Notes: generated from the letters alone by a model not told the origin. Positions 1 through 8,808 are shown, counted from the stretch's first letter. The stretch: DNA of 64,000 nucleotides from Vannielia litorea (GCF_900142295.1 NZ_FSRL01000001.1:434001-498000), one strand, 5' to 3'. Made by a program: numbers and translations.

Positions 1-552
1 GTAGAAGACACCCTCGCGCAGCAGCCCGAACATCGCCCGCATCATGTGCAGGAGCACCACGTTGTGCGCCGCCTCCAGGATCGCCATGTGAAAGCCCGCG
101 TCCAGCTCGGCCTCCTCCTCGGCCGTCGTCCGCCGCCCGTGGGCCGCCTCCATCTCCGCCAGCGCCCGGGCAATTCCCTCGTGGTCTCCCTCGGTGCCAT
201 GCACCGCCGCCCGCTCCGCCGCCTGGCCCTCGAGGTCGCGGCGGAAGCCGATGTAATCCACCACCGCCTCCCGATGCCCGGCAAAGAGCCGCACCAGGGC
301 TGGCGGAAAGACCGAGCGCAGCCCTTCCGACACGAACACCCCCGCGCCGGCCCGCGCCTCCAGCAGGCCCTTGTCCTGCAGCGCCCCCAGCGCTTCACGC
401 AGCGAGGGGCGCGACACGCCCATGCGCTCGGCCAGGTCACGCTCCGCCGGCAGCCGCTCTCCGGGGCGCAGCACGCCCCGCAGGATCAGCAGCTCGATCT
501 GCTCCACCACCGCATCGCTCAGACGCGCGGCATTGACAGGCTGGAACGGCAT
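1..552 (-). CDS. GntR family (FadR/PdhR-type, FCD) transcriptional regulator, partial
   Basis: The C-terminus lies beyond the window start, and 184 codons are visible. Residues about 10-75 form a GntR winged helix with the typical stretch 'LPAERDLAERMGVSRPSLREAL'-like (PAERDLA, SRPSLREAL). The helical region from about residue 90 (FRRDLEGQAAERAA, then FHMAILEAAHN) looks like an FCD effector domain, which usually binds organic acids through a metal. The ATG at 552 follows directly after an inverted repeat at 561-600 that looks like its own operator, so autorepression is likely. The effector and target cannot be read from the sequence, and no downstream target gene is visible here. Family assignment is firm, the specific role is not. 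Confidence 0.85.
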   Translation of the reverse strand, partial: MPFQPVNAARLSDAVVEQIELLILRGVLRPGERLPAERDLAERMGVSRPSLREALGALQDKGLLEARAGAGVFVSEGLRSVFPPALVRLFAGHREAVVDYIGFRRDLEGQAAERAAVHGTEGDHEGIARALAEMEAAHGRRTTAEEEAELDAGFHMAILEAAHNVVLLHMMRAMFGLLREGVFY

Positions 553-560
553 GAAAAAGC

Positions 561-600
561 CCCCCGGAATTGGTCAAGTGATTTGACCACGTTCCGGGGG
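561..600. promoter_or_regulatory. Nested inverted repeat, probable GntR operator
   Basis: TGGTCAA (571-577) and TTGACCA (583-589) form a perfect inverted repeat of the TGGTNNNACCA class bound by FCD-type GntR proteins. It is enclosed by a second repeat, CCCCCGGAA (561-569) and TTCCGGGGG (592-600). The site lies 8-48 nt upstream of the GntR start codon at 552, where a bound repressor would block transcription or the mRNA could form a hairpin. Operator function is inferred from position and symmetry. Confidence 0.6.
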
Positions 601-696
601 GAGGGGGCAAGGTGCCCCCGCCACAGGCAGGGCGGGAGCAAAGACGGAGCGGGGCAGGGACGGGCCCCGGTCCGAACTGGTTACACGCTCATCCGA

Positions 697-1332
697 TCAG
701 GTGTTCGGGATGATGATGATCTCGACGCGCCGGTTGGCGGCTTTGCCCGAGGCGGTCTGGTTGGTCGCCACCGGCTGGCTCTCGCCGCGCCCGATCGCCT
801 GGATCCGGCCCGAAGACACGCCACCGTTCACCAGCACACCACGCACCGCGAGTGCACGACGCTCCGAGAGATCCTGGTTGTAGGAGGCCGCACCGTCGCT
901 GTCGGTATGCCCGATCACCTGCACGGTGGTATTGGGGTAGTCGTTCAGGCTGCGGGCCAAGGTGTAGAGGTCATCCTGCAGGGTCGAGGTCAGCGCCGTG
1001 CTGTCGACGGCAAAGAGAATGTCCTGCGGCATGGTCACGATCAGGCGGTCGCCGGTGTTGACCACCTTGATGCGCCCGTCGAGGTTCTGGTCGAGCTCCC
1101 GCGCCTGCTTGTCGAGGTTGGCGCCGATGGCACCGCCCACGCCGGCACCGACGGCGGCACCGAGCACGGCGCCGCGGCGGCGGCTCTCTTCGTCGTCACC
1201 CAGCGCCACGCCGGCCAGCGCCCCCACGGCGGCACCGGTCAGGGCGCCCGTCTGGGTCTTCGGGCCGACGCCTTCGCAGCCTGCGAGGAAGGTGGCGGCG
1301 GCGGCGGAAATCAAAAGGGAATTGCGGATCAT
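697..1332 (-). CDS. OmpA family lipoprotein with glycine-zipper segment (YiaD-like)
   Basis: This 211-residue protein starts with a lipoprotein signal peptide and the lipobox LAGC (Cys19). A Gly/Ala-rich glycine-zipper stretch follows at about residues 28-75, then an OmpA peptidoglycan-binding domain at about 110-207 with the pattern IGHTDSDGAASYNQDLSERRA and the terminal NRRVEI motif. The expected role is an outer-membrane lipoprotein whose C-terminal domain binds peptidoglycan non-covalently. It is distinct from the true Pal encoded at 49579. It stands alone between a regulator and a DNA-repair gene, with no operon partner visible. Confidence 0.88.
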   Translation of the reverse strand: MIRNSLLISAAAATFLAGCEGVGPKTQTGALTGAAVGALAGVALGDDEESRRRGAVLGAAVGAGVGGAIGANLDKQARELDQNLDGRIKVVNTGDRLIVTMPQDILFAVDSTALTSTLQDDLYTLARSLNDYPNTTVQVIGHTDSDGAASYNQDLSERRALAVRGVLVNGGVSSGRIQAIGRGESQPVATNQTASGKAANRRVEIIIIPNT

Positions 1333-1564
1333 GTCTGCTACGGTCCTTGTCTTTACGGTTGGTCCCCATGGACGTCGGGGCTTTAACGCCCTCTGGGCCG
1401 CTTCGTTCCTTTAAAATGTGACATAGCCAACTCGAAATCGCGTGATCCGCCCGTGCTGAGCGGAAATCTGCCCGCCCCGCGCGCAGAATGTTTCAGCCCT
1501 CCACCGGCTTGTCACATCACGTGAAATCCACGACATCCGCGGCCCGGCGCCGCCTGTTGGCCCC

Positions 1565-2431
1565 TCAGCCGGCCGCGCGCCCCTCGGTCCGCGCGGCCTC
1601 CCAGGCCAGCATCACCCGCTTCACCGGCAGCCCCCAGTGATAGCCGCCCAGGCCCCCCGACTTGGCAATCGCGCGGTGGCAGGGGATCAGCCAGCTCACC
1701 GGGTTGCGCCCCACCGCCGTGCCCACCGCCCGCACCGCCCTGGGCGATCCGACGGCCCGCGCGATCTCGGAATAGGTGGTCACATGGCCTGTCGGGATCT
1801 GCATCAGCGCCTCCCAGACCTTGATCTGGAACGGCGCCCCGATGAGGTAGAGCGGCGTCTCCTCCCCCTTGCCCTCGGCCCCGAAGGCCGAAAGCACCCA
1901 GGGCCGCAGCGCCATCGGATCCTCCACGAAGGCCGCCCCCGGCCAGCGGCCGCGCAGGTCGTCCATCGCCGCTTCCGGCCCCATCTCGGCGGCGAGCGCG
2001 ATGCCGCACAGGCCCTTCTCCGTGCCCATCACCAGCGCCGGGCCGAAGGGGCTCTCGAACCATCCCCAGCGGATCTCCAGCCCCGCGCCGCCCTTGGCAT
2101 AGTCACCCGGGCTCATCGCCTCCCAGCGCAGGAACAGGTCGTGCAGCCGCCCCGACCCGCTGAGCCCCACCTCGTCCGCCGCCTCCAGCGTGGTGAACCG
2201 CTCCCGGAGCAGCGCCTTGGCATGGCCGAGGGTCAGGTATTGCTGATACCGCTTCGGGCTGACGCCAACCCACTGGCTGAACATCCGCTGGAAATGCGCC
2301 TGTGACATCCGCATCTCGCTCGCCAGCGCCTCCAGCGTCAGCTTGCCCTCCGCCCCGTCGATCACGTCGAGCGCACGGCGCATCACCTGGTAGTGGTAGC
2401 TCTCTTCCATCTCTCTCACGGGCGCGTTCAT
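1565..2431 (-). CDS. AraC-type HTH / methylated-DNA-protein-cysteine methyltransferase (Ada-like, lacks Ada zinc domain)
   Basis: The 288-residue protein has an N-terminal AraC-like helix-turn-helix region (residues about 10-110) and a C-terminal O6-alkylguanine transferase domain. The active-site motif is PCHR with acceptor Cys at residue 251, followed by the GGLGGY segment. It should transfer alkyl groups from O6-alkylguanine to itself, ending its activity. It lacks the N-terminal Cys-rich Ada domain that senses methylphosphotriesters, so it may not act as the classical adaptive-response switch. The ATG at 2431 was chosen over 2437 because the GGAG motif is 8 nt away rather than 2. Confidence 0.85.
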   Translation of the reverse strand: MNAPVREMEESYHYQVMRRALDVIDGAEGKLTLEALASEMRMSQAHFQRMFSQWVGVSPKRYQQYLTLGHAKALLRERFTTLEAADEVGLSGSGRLHDLFLRWEAMSPGDYAKGGAGLEIRWGWFESPFGPALVMGTEKGLCGIALAAEMGPEAAMDDLRGRWPGAAFVEDPMALRPWVLSAFGAEGKGEETPLYLIGAPFQIKVWEALMQIPTGHVTTYSEIARAVGSPRAVRAVGTAVGRNPVSWLIPCHRAIAKSGGLGGYHWGLPVKRVMLAWEAARTEGRAAG

Positions 2432-2575
2432 CGGCATGTCTCCTTCGAGGATAGAGATAGAAACCCCCGCCGCCCAGGGCGACCCGGAAGTTGCGCTAAG
2501 GCGGCACGACCTCAGCGCGTGCGCAAACCACCGTTACGCTTGCCCATTCCCCGCCCGCAGGGCAAAACAGCGCCC

Positions 2576-3223
2576 ATGCCCGCGCCCGCCATGACATATC
2601 ACCAGATCTCCGAGGTCTTCGCCCGCTTCCGCGAGGCCGAGCCCGAGCCCAAGGGCGAGCTGGAGCACACCAACGCCTTCACCCTGGTGGTCGCCGTCGC
2701 CCTCTCGGCCCAGGCCACCGACGCAGGCGTCAACAAGGCCACCCGCGCGCTCTTCGCCCTGGCCGACACGCCGCAGAAGATGCTCGACCTCGGGCTCGAC
2801 GGGCTGACCGAGCACATCAAGACCATCGGCCTCTTCCGCCAGAAGGCGAAGAACGTGATGAAGCTGAGCCGGATCCTCGTCGACGAGTTCAACGGCGTCG
2901 TGCCCTCCTCCCGAGAGGCCCTCACCTCGCTGCCCGGCGTGGGCCGCAAAACCGCCAACGTGGTGCTGAACATGTGGTTCCGCCACCCCGCCCAGGCCGT
3001 CGACACCCACATCTTCCGCGTCGGCAACCGCACCGGCATCGCGCCCGGCCGCGATGTCGATGCCGTCGAGCGCGCCATCGAAGACCGCATCCCGGCCGAA
3101 TACCAGCAGCACGCCCACCACTGGCTCATCCTGCACGGGCGCTACACCTGCAAGGCCCGCAAGCCGCTCTGCGCCACCTGCATCATCCGCGACATCTGCC
3201 TTTACGAGGAGAAGACCCTGTGA
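2576..3223 (+). CDS. nth: Endonuclease III, DNA glycosylase/AP lyase
   Basis: This 215-residue enzyme of base-excision repair removes oxidised pyrimidines and cleaves the abasic site. The helix-hairpin-helix motif LPGVGRKTA lies at about 119-127 with catalytic Lys125. The catalytic Asp143 is in the VDTHIFRV segment. The C-terminus carries the [4Fe-4S] ligand pattern C-x6-C-x2-C-x5-C. The frame is open further upstream, but homology begins at MTYHQISEVF, so ATG 2576 or 2591 is the likely start. Its stop overlaps the GTG of the next gene by 4 nt, giving translational coupling. Confidence 0.95.
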   Translation: MPAPAMTYHQISEVFARFREAEPEPKGELEHTNAFTLVVAVALSAQATDAGVNKATRALFALADTPQKMLDLGLDGLTEHIKTIGLFRQKAKNVMKLSRILVDEFNGVVPSSREALTSLPGVGRKTANVVLNMWFRHPAQAVDTHIFRVGNRTGIAPGRDVDAVERAIEDRIPAEYQQHAHHWLILHGRYTCKARKPLCATCIIRDICLYEEKTL

Positions 3224-4215
3224 CCACCCAGTATGACGTCGTCGGCATCGGCAACGCCATCGTCGACGTGATCTCCCACGGCGATGACAGCTTTCTCGAC
3301 AACATGGGCATCGAGAAGGGCATCATGCAGCTCGTCGAGCGCAAGCGCGCCGAGGTGCTCTACGCCGCCATGACCGACCGGGTGCAAACGCCGGGCGGCT
3401 CGGTCGCCAACACGCTGGCGGGGCTGGGCACGCTGGGGCTGGCCACCGCCTTCGTCGGCCGGGTCAAGAACGACGCACTGGGCCGGTTCTACGCCGAGAA
3501 CATGGAGAAGGACGGCACCACCTTTCCCAACCCGCCGGTCGATGACGCGAGCCAGCCGCCCACCTCCCGCTCGATGATCTTCGTCTCCCCCGACGGCGAG
3601 CGCTCGATGAACACCTACCTCGGCTGCGGCGCCGAGTTCGGCGAGGAGGACGTGGACGTTTCGGTCATGGAGAACACCCGCTACCTGTTTCTCGAGGGCT
3701 ACCTCTTCGACAAGGACAAGGGCAAACGCGCCTTCATGGCCGCCGCCAACGCCTGCCACCACGCGGGCGGCAAGGCCGGCATCACGCTCTCCGATCCCTT
3801 CTGCGTCGACCGTCACCGCGACAGCTTCCGCGAGCTGATCGAGAACGACATGGATTACACCATCGGCAACGAGGCGGAGTGGAAATCGCTCTACCAGACC
3901 GACAGCCTGGAAACCGCGCTGAACGAGGCCGCCGCGATCTGCCCGGTGGTGGTCTGCACCCGCTCCGGCAACCCGGTGATCCTGATCCGCGACGACGAGC
4001 GCGTCGAGGTGCCGGTGCAGCGCGTCACGCCGGTGGATGCCACCGGGGCAGGCGACCAGTTCGCCGCCGGGTTTCTCTATGGGCTCGCCACCGGCCAGAC
4101 GCTGGAGATGTCCGGCCGCATGGGCGTCACCGCCGCTGCCGAAGTCATCCGCCACATCGGCCCGCGCCCCGAGCGCCCGCTCCGCGAGGTTTTTCACAAG
4201 GCCGGCCTGCTCTAG
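3220..4215 (+). CDS. PfkB family carbohydrate kinase, probable adenosine kinase
   Basis: The 331-residue protein is a ribokinase-like kinase. It shows the N-terminal GIGNAIVDV strand, the GGSVANTLAGLGTLG glycine-rich substrate-site motif, and the C-terminal PfkB signature DATGAGDQFAAGFLYGLA, whose Asp in GAGD is the catalytic base. Alphaproteobacterial orthologues are usually annotated as adenosine kinase, phosphorylating adenosine to AMP. Substrate specificity is inferred from family only. The GTG start is set by a GTGA overlap with nth, so the two are probably one transcript. Confidence 0.85.
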   Translation: MTTQYDVVGIGNAIVDVISHGDDSFLDNMGIEKGIMQLVERKRAEVLYAAMTDRVQTPGGSVANTLAGLGTLGLATAFVGRVKNDALGRFYAENMEKDGTTFPNPPVDDASQPPTSRSMIFVSPDGERSMNTYLGCGAEFGEEDVDVSVMENTRYLFLEGYLFDKDKGKRAFMAAANACHHAGGKAGITLSDPFCVDRHRDSFRELIENDMDYTIGNEAEWKSLYQTDSLETALNEAAAICPVVVCTRSGNPVILIRDDERVEVPVQRVTPVDATGAGDQFAAGFLYGLATGQTLEMSGRMGVTAAAEVIRHIGPRPERPLREVFHKAGLL

Positions 4216-4367
4216 GGCGGGCCCTGTCCCGCCACTCCGGCAGCCGCTCCTCGGCCCCTCCCGAGCCCTCCTCGCAGCTGCCCCGCCCCATGCGATGAGC
4301 GGCCGAAGGCCCCGAAGAGCAGCCCGGCCATGCCCGCGCATCCGCCTTCAGGGTGTCTTTGCGCAGC

Positions 4368-5189
4368 TCAGGCGCCCCGCATGCCAGTCTCCATCGGCCC
4401 CTTCGTAGCGCGCATCTTCCCGGCGATGATCCGGTCTGCCATCGCGGGCCATAGCCGGTCGATTGCCGAGAGCACCCCCGTCGGCCCAACGAACACCCGG
4501 CGCCGCCCCGCCGCGAGCCCGTCCAGCATCTGCCGCGCCGCCTCCTGCGGGGCCATCTTGCGCTTCGCCGGGGCCGAAAGCCCGGTGTCCACCAGCGCCA
4601 TGACCACCTCGCTCAGCTGCATCGCGCGGCCCTCCACCCGCGCAAGGCTGCGTAGCCCGCGCGTGGCCGAGGCGAGCCCGGCCTTTGTGGCGCAATAGGT
4701 CACCGCATCCGGCAGCGGCGCGATGGCCAGCCCCGAGGTGACATTGGCCACCATGGCGCCCGGACGGCGGGCCAGCAGCGGCAGCATGTGCGCGGTGAGC
4801 GTGAGCGGCGCGATCAGGTTCACCGCAACCTCGCGGGCAATCTCCGCTTCGCGCGGGTCTTCCTCGGGCAGGCCGCGATCGGCGGGTTCGCTCAGGCGGG
4901 TGTGGATCATGATGGCGGCGTTGTTGATGAGCCCGGTGCAGCCCGGGTGCTCTGCCGCCACCCAGCGCGCCACCGCCAGCGGCATCCCCGGCGCGGCGAG
5001 GTCGGCGGCCAGCACATGCACGCGGCGCGGCTCCAGCGCCTTCAGTTCGGCCAGCGCCGCCTCACTGCGCGCCACCGTCAGCACCGTCGCGCCGCGCGCC
5101 AGCATCTGCTCTGCCGCCGCCCGCCCGATCCCCCGGCTGGCCCCGGTGATCAGCACCGTCGCGCCGTCGAATTCAAACCCTCGCTTCAT
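4368..5189 (-). CDS. Short-chain dehydrogenase/reductase (SDR)
   Basis: A classical SDR of 273 residues: N-terminal cofactor-binding motif TGASRGIG (TGxxxGxG), the INNAA motif, a catalytic Ser in the VTSG segment, and the YCATK motif giving the Tyr-x3-Lys pair. Substrate is unknown. ATG 5189 was chosen because GAGGG sits 8 nt upstream. The earlier in-frame ATG at 5225 would run into the inverted repeat at 5226-5247. It is divergent from a TetR regulator across that repeat, so it is probably the regulator's target. Confidence 0.85.
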   Translation of the reverse strand: MKRGFEFDGATVLITGASRGIGRAAAEQMLARGATVLTVARSEAALAELKALEPRRVHVLAADLAAPGMPLAVARWVAAEHPGCTGLINNAAIMIHTRLSEPADRGLPEEDPREAEIAREVAVNLIAPLTLTAHMLPLLARRPGAMVANVTSGLAIAPLPDAVTYCATKAGLASATRGLRSLARVEGRAMQLSEVVMALVDTGLSAPAKRKMAPQEAARQMLDGLAAGRRRVFVGPTGVLSAIDRLWPAMADRIIAGKMRATKGPMETGMRGA

Positions 5190-5225
5190 CTCGACACCCT
5201 CTTGCTCTGCGGTCACTCGTTCCAT

Positions 5226-5247
5226 AATGTGAGCAAGTATTCACATT
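5226..5247. promoter_or_regulatory. Inverted repeat between SDR and TetR genes, probable TetR operator
   Basis: AATGTGA (5226-5232) and TCACATT (5241-5247) are perfect 7-bp inverted arms with an 8-bp spacer, 25 nt upstream of the TetR start and 37 nt upstream of the SDR start. Position and symmetry fit a TetR-family operator controlling both divergent genes. Confidence 0.6.
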
Positions 5248-5271
5248 GCCAACTCGCATTCGGATCCCGCC

Positions 5272-5883
5272 ATGGCCGCCCCCGCAACCCCCCGAAAAAA
5301 GCCGGCTCAGGCCCGCTCTCTGGCTACATGGAATGCCGTTCTTGAAGCCGCAGCTCACATTTTGCGCAGCGAGGGCGCTCGGGCGCTGACCACCAACAGC
5401 GTGGCCGAGCGGGCCGGCGTGTCGATCGGCTCGCTCTACCAGTACTTTCCCTCCAAGGACGCGATCATCGCCGAGCTCGTGCGGGAGATGAAGGCCGCGA
5501 TGGTGCGCGATTTCGCCACCGTGCTCGACGACGCCGCGCTCTGCGCCGCGCCCTTGCCCAAGCTTGTCGGGGCGATCATGCGCGCCAGCCTGCTGCACCA
5601 TTCCCGCGACCCGGAGCTGGCCCGGCGGCTCGAAACCATCGAGCAGGACATGGCGGTGGATGCCGACCTCGCCGCGCTCAAGGCGGGGCTGACGGCCCGG
5701 TTCGTGCAACTTCTGCGGGGGCGCGGCGTGCCCCGCGCAGAGCAGGCCGTGCGCGACCTCACGGCCATGTCGATGGGCCTGAGCCACGCCGCGCTGCTGG
5801 CCGGGGAGGACGATTTCGAAGACCTCGCCGCCCGCCTCACCCGTGCCGCGCTGGGCTACCTGGGGATCGCGCCGGGGCCTTAA
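5272..5883 (+). CDS. TetR/AcrR family transcriptional regulator
   Basis: The 203-residue protein has the TetR N-terminal helix-turn-helix at about residues 15-62 (ILRSEGARALTTNSVAERAGVSIGSLYQYFPSKDAI) and a variable helical ligand-binding C-terminal half. It is probably a local repressor of itself and the divergent SDR gene through the repeat at 5226-5247. The ligand is unknown. Its stop codon overlaps that of the convergent sulfotransferase gene (5880-5883). Confidence 0.88.
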   Translation: MAAPATPRKKPAQARSLATWNAVLEAAAHILRSEGARALTTNSVAERAGVSIGSLYQYFPSKDAIIAELVREMKAAMVRDFATVLDDAALCAAPLPKLVGAIMRASLLHHSRDPELARRLETIEQDMAVDADLAALKAGLTARFVQLLRGRGVPRAEQAVRDLTAMSMGLSHAALLAGEDDFEDLAARLTRAALGYLGIAPGP

Positions 5884-6698
5884 TCCCCGAGCTTCGCGTG
5901 CACCTCTTCCAGGTCGATCTCGCCCGTTGGCATCTTGTTGGCGGGGTTCTCGAAGTCATACTTGAAGAGCTGGAAGTCGCGCTTGTAGATCTCGTAGACC
6001 AGATGCATCGACAGGTCGTCGAAGTAGTCTTCCACCGGATGCGCCCGTTTCGGCCCGTGCCCCTCGCTCTCGTTGAAGCGCGGGATCTCGTCCAGCTTGA
6101 CCTCATGGGGCATCTCGACGGCGTCCAGCACCGACTGCATCCCCTCGTTGAACTTCTCGGTCCAGAAGATGTTGTCGTAGCTCCCGCCGTTCACGATGAA
6201 GGTGCTGATATGCCCCGACATGGCGCTCCAGTGAATGTCGGGCTCCATCGGTCGCCGCCAGCGGATGGTGTCGCGCGCGAACAGCAAAAACCGCCGGAAG
6301 CTCTTGATCTGGTCGAACTCGAAGCCGCTCTTCGGGTCGCCCACCTCGATCCCGTATTTCTGGATCAGCATGGGCACCAGCTTGCCCCGGTAGCGCTTGC
6401 CGTTGCGCTGGATGCCGCAGATCTTGTCGAAGAAGCTCGAAAGGATCCGGGTGTAGGGGTTGCGCACGCAGGTGAAGGCGTAGCTCTGATGCGCCGTCAC
6501 ATTGGCCTCGATCAGTGGCTGGCTCTCCTCCTGCGCCCATTTGTGCAGCCCCGCGGTGCTGTCGTGGATGTCGCCGTCAAAGAACTTGCCGTGATCGGAG
6601 TAGAACATGATCTGCCCGATGGTCGAGCAGGCGCACTTCGGCACCACCCGGTACACCACGCTCTCACTCTCCGTCATCCAAGTGCCGGGAAAGCCCAT
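5880..6698 (-). CDS. Sulfotransferase family 2-like protein
   Basis: The 272-residue protein carries both PAPS-binding signatures: VPKCACSTIGQIM near residue 19 (5'-phosphosulfate loop) and CVRNPYTRILSSFFDKI near residue 80 (3'-phosphate site). It should transfer sulfate from PAPS to a carbohydrate. ATG 6698 is preferred over 6731 because a GGAGG sequence precedes it by 8 nt and because the later start avoids overlap with the divergent gene. It is divergent from a Core-2-type glycosyltransferase, a pairing that suggests modification of a surface or exported polysaccharide. The acceptor is unknown. Confidence 0.82.
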   Translation of the reverse strand: MGFPGTWMTESESVVYRVVPKCACSTIGQIMFYSDHGKFFDGDIHDSTAGLHKWAQEESQPLIEANVTAHQSYAFTCVRNPYTRILSSFFDKICGIQRNGKRYRGKLVPMLIQKYGIEVGDPKSGFEFDQIKSFRRFLLFARDTIRWRRPMEPDIHWSAMSGHISTFIVNGGSYDNIFWTEKFNEGMQSVLDAVEMPHEVKLDEIPRFNESEGHGPKRAHPVEDYFDDLSMHLVYEIYKRDFQLFKYDFENPANKMPTGEIDLEEVHAKLGD

Positions 6699-6847
6699 AT
6701 TCACCGCCTCCAGAAACGCATATGGCCGCAAGTTGGCCTTCCGGCACCATTGACGGGGAAACTTACAAGGAAACCCTGTCTTTTCAATGTTTGGTTACGC
6801 TACTAACCCTAAACAGTGTCTTCAAAAAGGCTCCGCGAGTTTCCACC

Positions 6848-8425
6848 TTGGCAAAGATCGCCTTCATCCTGCTGTGTCACAAGGACCCCGACGCCATCAT
6901 CGCCCAGGCCGAGAGCCTGACGGTGGTGGGCGACTACATGGCGATTCACTTCGATGCCCGCGCCAGGCCGGAGCATTACGCAAGGATTCGCGAGGCCCTG
7001 AAGGACAATCCCAACGTCACCTTCGCCCGCAAGCGCATCAAGTGCGGCTGGGGCGAGTGGAGCCTCGTGCAGGCCACCCTCAACGCCGTCGAGTCGGCCA
7101 TCGAGGCCTTTCCGCGCGCCACCCACTTCTACATGCTCTCCGGCGATTGCCAGGCCATCAAGTCGGCCGAATACGCCCACGATTTCCTCGACCGCGACGA
7201 TGCCGATTACATCGAGAGCTTCGACTATTTCAATTCCGACTGGATCAAGACCGGGATGAAGGAGGAGCGGCTGATCTACCGCCACTTCCTCAACGAACGA
7301 AAGCACAAGTGGCTGTTCTACCAGTCGCTCGAATGGCAGCGCCGCCTCGGCCTCACCCGCCCCGTGCCCGCCGACCTCCAGATGATGATCGGCTCGCAAT
7401 GGTGGTGCCTGCGCCGCCGCACGGTCGAATGGGTGCTCGATTTCACAAGGACCCGGCGCGACGTGATGCGCTTCTTCCGCACCACCTGGATCCCCGACGA
7501 GACCTTCTTCCAGACCATCGTGCGTCATCTCGTGCCCGAGAACGAGATCCGCTGCCGCACCCTGACCTTCCTCATGTTCACCGACTACGGCATGCCGGTG
7601 ACCTTCTACAACGACCACTACGACCTGCTGCTCAGCCAGGATTTTCTCTTCGCGCGCAAGATCAGCCCCGAGGCCGCCGATCTGAAAAAGCGCCTCGGCA
7701 AGCTCTATGCCGCCGCCGATCAGAGCTTCCAGATCTCCAACGAGGGCCGCAGGCTGTTTCACTTCCTCACCGGCCGCGGCCGCATCGGCCGCCGCTTTGC
7801 GCCGCGCTTCTGGGAGACCGAGGCGAGCCTCGGGCGGGGCCGCGAGCTGATGATCGTCATCTGCAAGAAATGGCACGTCGCCAAGCGCCTGTGCGAGCGC
7901 ATCCGTGCCACCACCAACATCCCGGTCATCGAGTATCTCTTCAACGAGGAGAGCGCCCGGCTTCCCGACCTCGGCGGCATCCAGACCACCCTCGAAAAGC
8001 GCACCCGCCACCGCCGCGCGCTGATGCGGATGCTCTTCGACTACCACGACACCGATCGCCTGGTGATCTGCCTCGACCCGGCCAACATCGACCTGATGCA
8101 GGATTTCCACGCCGACAAGTCGTCGACCAAGATCCTCGATCTGGAGTGCGAGTTCACCGACAGCTACCTGCTCGGCCATGCCCGCCGCGTCGGGCTCGCG
8201 GGCGACCAGACCCCGCAGGACACGCTCGAGCGGCTGCTGCCGACCATCCGCTATGATATCGTCTTCGAGAAGGAGCGCATCCGCGACGCGGGTTTCGAGC
8301 ATCTCGACCGCATCCGCGAAAGCGCGAGCGTCGAGGAGAACGTGCCGCCGCTGGCTCGCTTTCTCGGCATCCCGATCGACACGGCGTGGGAGATCGCCTC
8401 CACGCCGCATCTCTTCACCGACTGA
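6848..8425 (+). CDS. Beta-1,6-N-acetylglucosaminyltransferase (Core-2/I-branching family) with C-terminal extension
   Basis: I call a TTG start at 6848, giving MAKIAFILLCHKDP and a 525-residue protein. The N-terminal ~270 residues look like the Core-2/I-branching glycosyltransferase family (AFILLCHKD, THFYMLSGDC, QWWCLRRRTV, IPDETFFQT). The C-terminal ~250 residues, beginning near RELMIVICKKWHVAKRL, form a second domain seen in roseobacter homologues whose function I do not know. An ATG at 6722 is in frame, but it would place the start inside the divergent promoter region and no homology begins there. It probably builds or branches an exported glycan with the adjacent sulfotransferase. Confidence 0.78.
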   Translation: MAKIAFILLCHKDPDAIIAQAESLTVVGDYMAIHFDARARPEHYARIREALKDNPNVTFARKRIKCGWGEWSLVQATLNAVESAIEAFPRATHFYMLSGDCQAIKSAEYAHDFLDRDDADYIESFDYFNSDWIKTGMKEERLIYRHFLNERKHKWLFYQSLEWQRRLGLTRPVPADLQMMIGSQWWCLRRRTVEWVLDFTRTRRDVMRFFRTTWIPDETFFQTIVRHLVPENEIRCRTLTFLMFTDYGMPVTFYNDHYDLLLSQDFLFARKISPEAADLKKRLGKLYAAADQSFQISNEGRRLFHFLTGRGRIGRRFAPRFWETEASLGRGRELMIVICKKWHVAKRLCERIRATTNIPVIEYLFNEESARLPDLGGIQTTLEKRTRHRRALMRMLFDYHDTDRLVICLDPANIDLMQDFHADKSSTKILDLECEFTDSYLLGHARRVGLAGDQTPQDTLERLLPTIRYDIVFEKERIRDAGFEHLDRIRESASVEENVPPLARFLGIPIDTAWEIASTPHLFTD

Positions 8426-8433
8426 GGACAAAC

Positions 8434-8808
8434 ATGGGCTACACCTACGATCCCGAAAACATTTTTGCCCGCATCCTGCGCGGCGAGATCCCCAACTCCA
8501 CCGTCTACGAGACCGAGCACACGCTGGCCTTCCGCGATATCAACCCCCAGGCCCCCGTGCATGTGCTGGTGATCCCGAAGGGCCCCTACGTGAGCTACGA
8601 CCACTTCGCCCAGGAGGCCTCCGAGGCCGAGATCGTCGATTTCACCCGCGCCCTGGGCAAGATCTGCGAGATGGAAGGGGTCGAGGCCCACGGTCCGGGC
8701 TGCCGTTTCATCTCCAACGCCGGCCACGATGGCGTGCAGGAGGTGCCGCATCTCCATGTCCACATCCTCGGCGGCCGCCCGCTGGGCCGGATGCTGTCGT
8801 CCGCCTGA
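8434..8808 (+). CDS. HIT family (histidine triad) protein
   Basis: A 124-residue HIT protein of the HINT/PKCI branch with the signature HLHVHILGG (His-x-His-x-His-x-x) near the C-terminus. Family members hydrolyse adenosine phosphoramidates and aminoacyl-adenylates. It begins 8 nt after the glycosyltransferase stop and may be co-transcribed with it, though no functional link is obvious. It ends just before a REP-like palindrome at 8834. Confidence 0.92.
   Translation: MGYTYDPENIFARILRGEIPNSTVYETEHTLAFRDINPQAPVHVLVIPKGPYVSYDHFAQEASEAEIVDFTRALGKICEMEGVEAHGPGCRFISNAGHDGVQEVPHLHVHILGGRPLGRMLSSA

Noticed and set aside
6722..6847. An N-terminal extension of the glycosyltransferase beginning at ATG 6722
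   Set aside because: It would overlap the divergent sulfotransferase promoter region, and homology begins only at the TTG at 6848.
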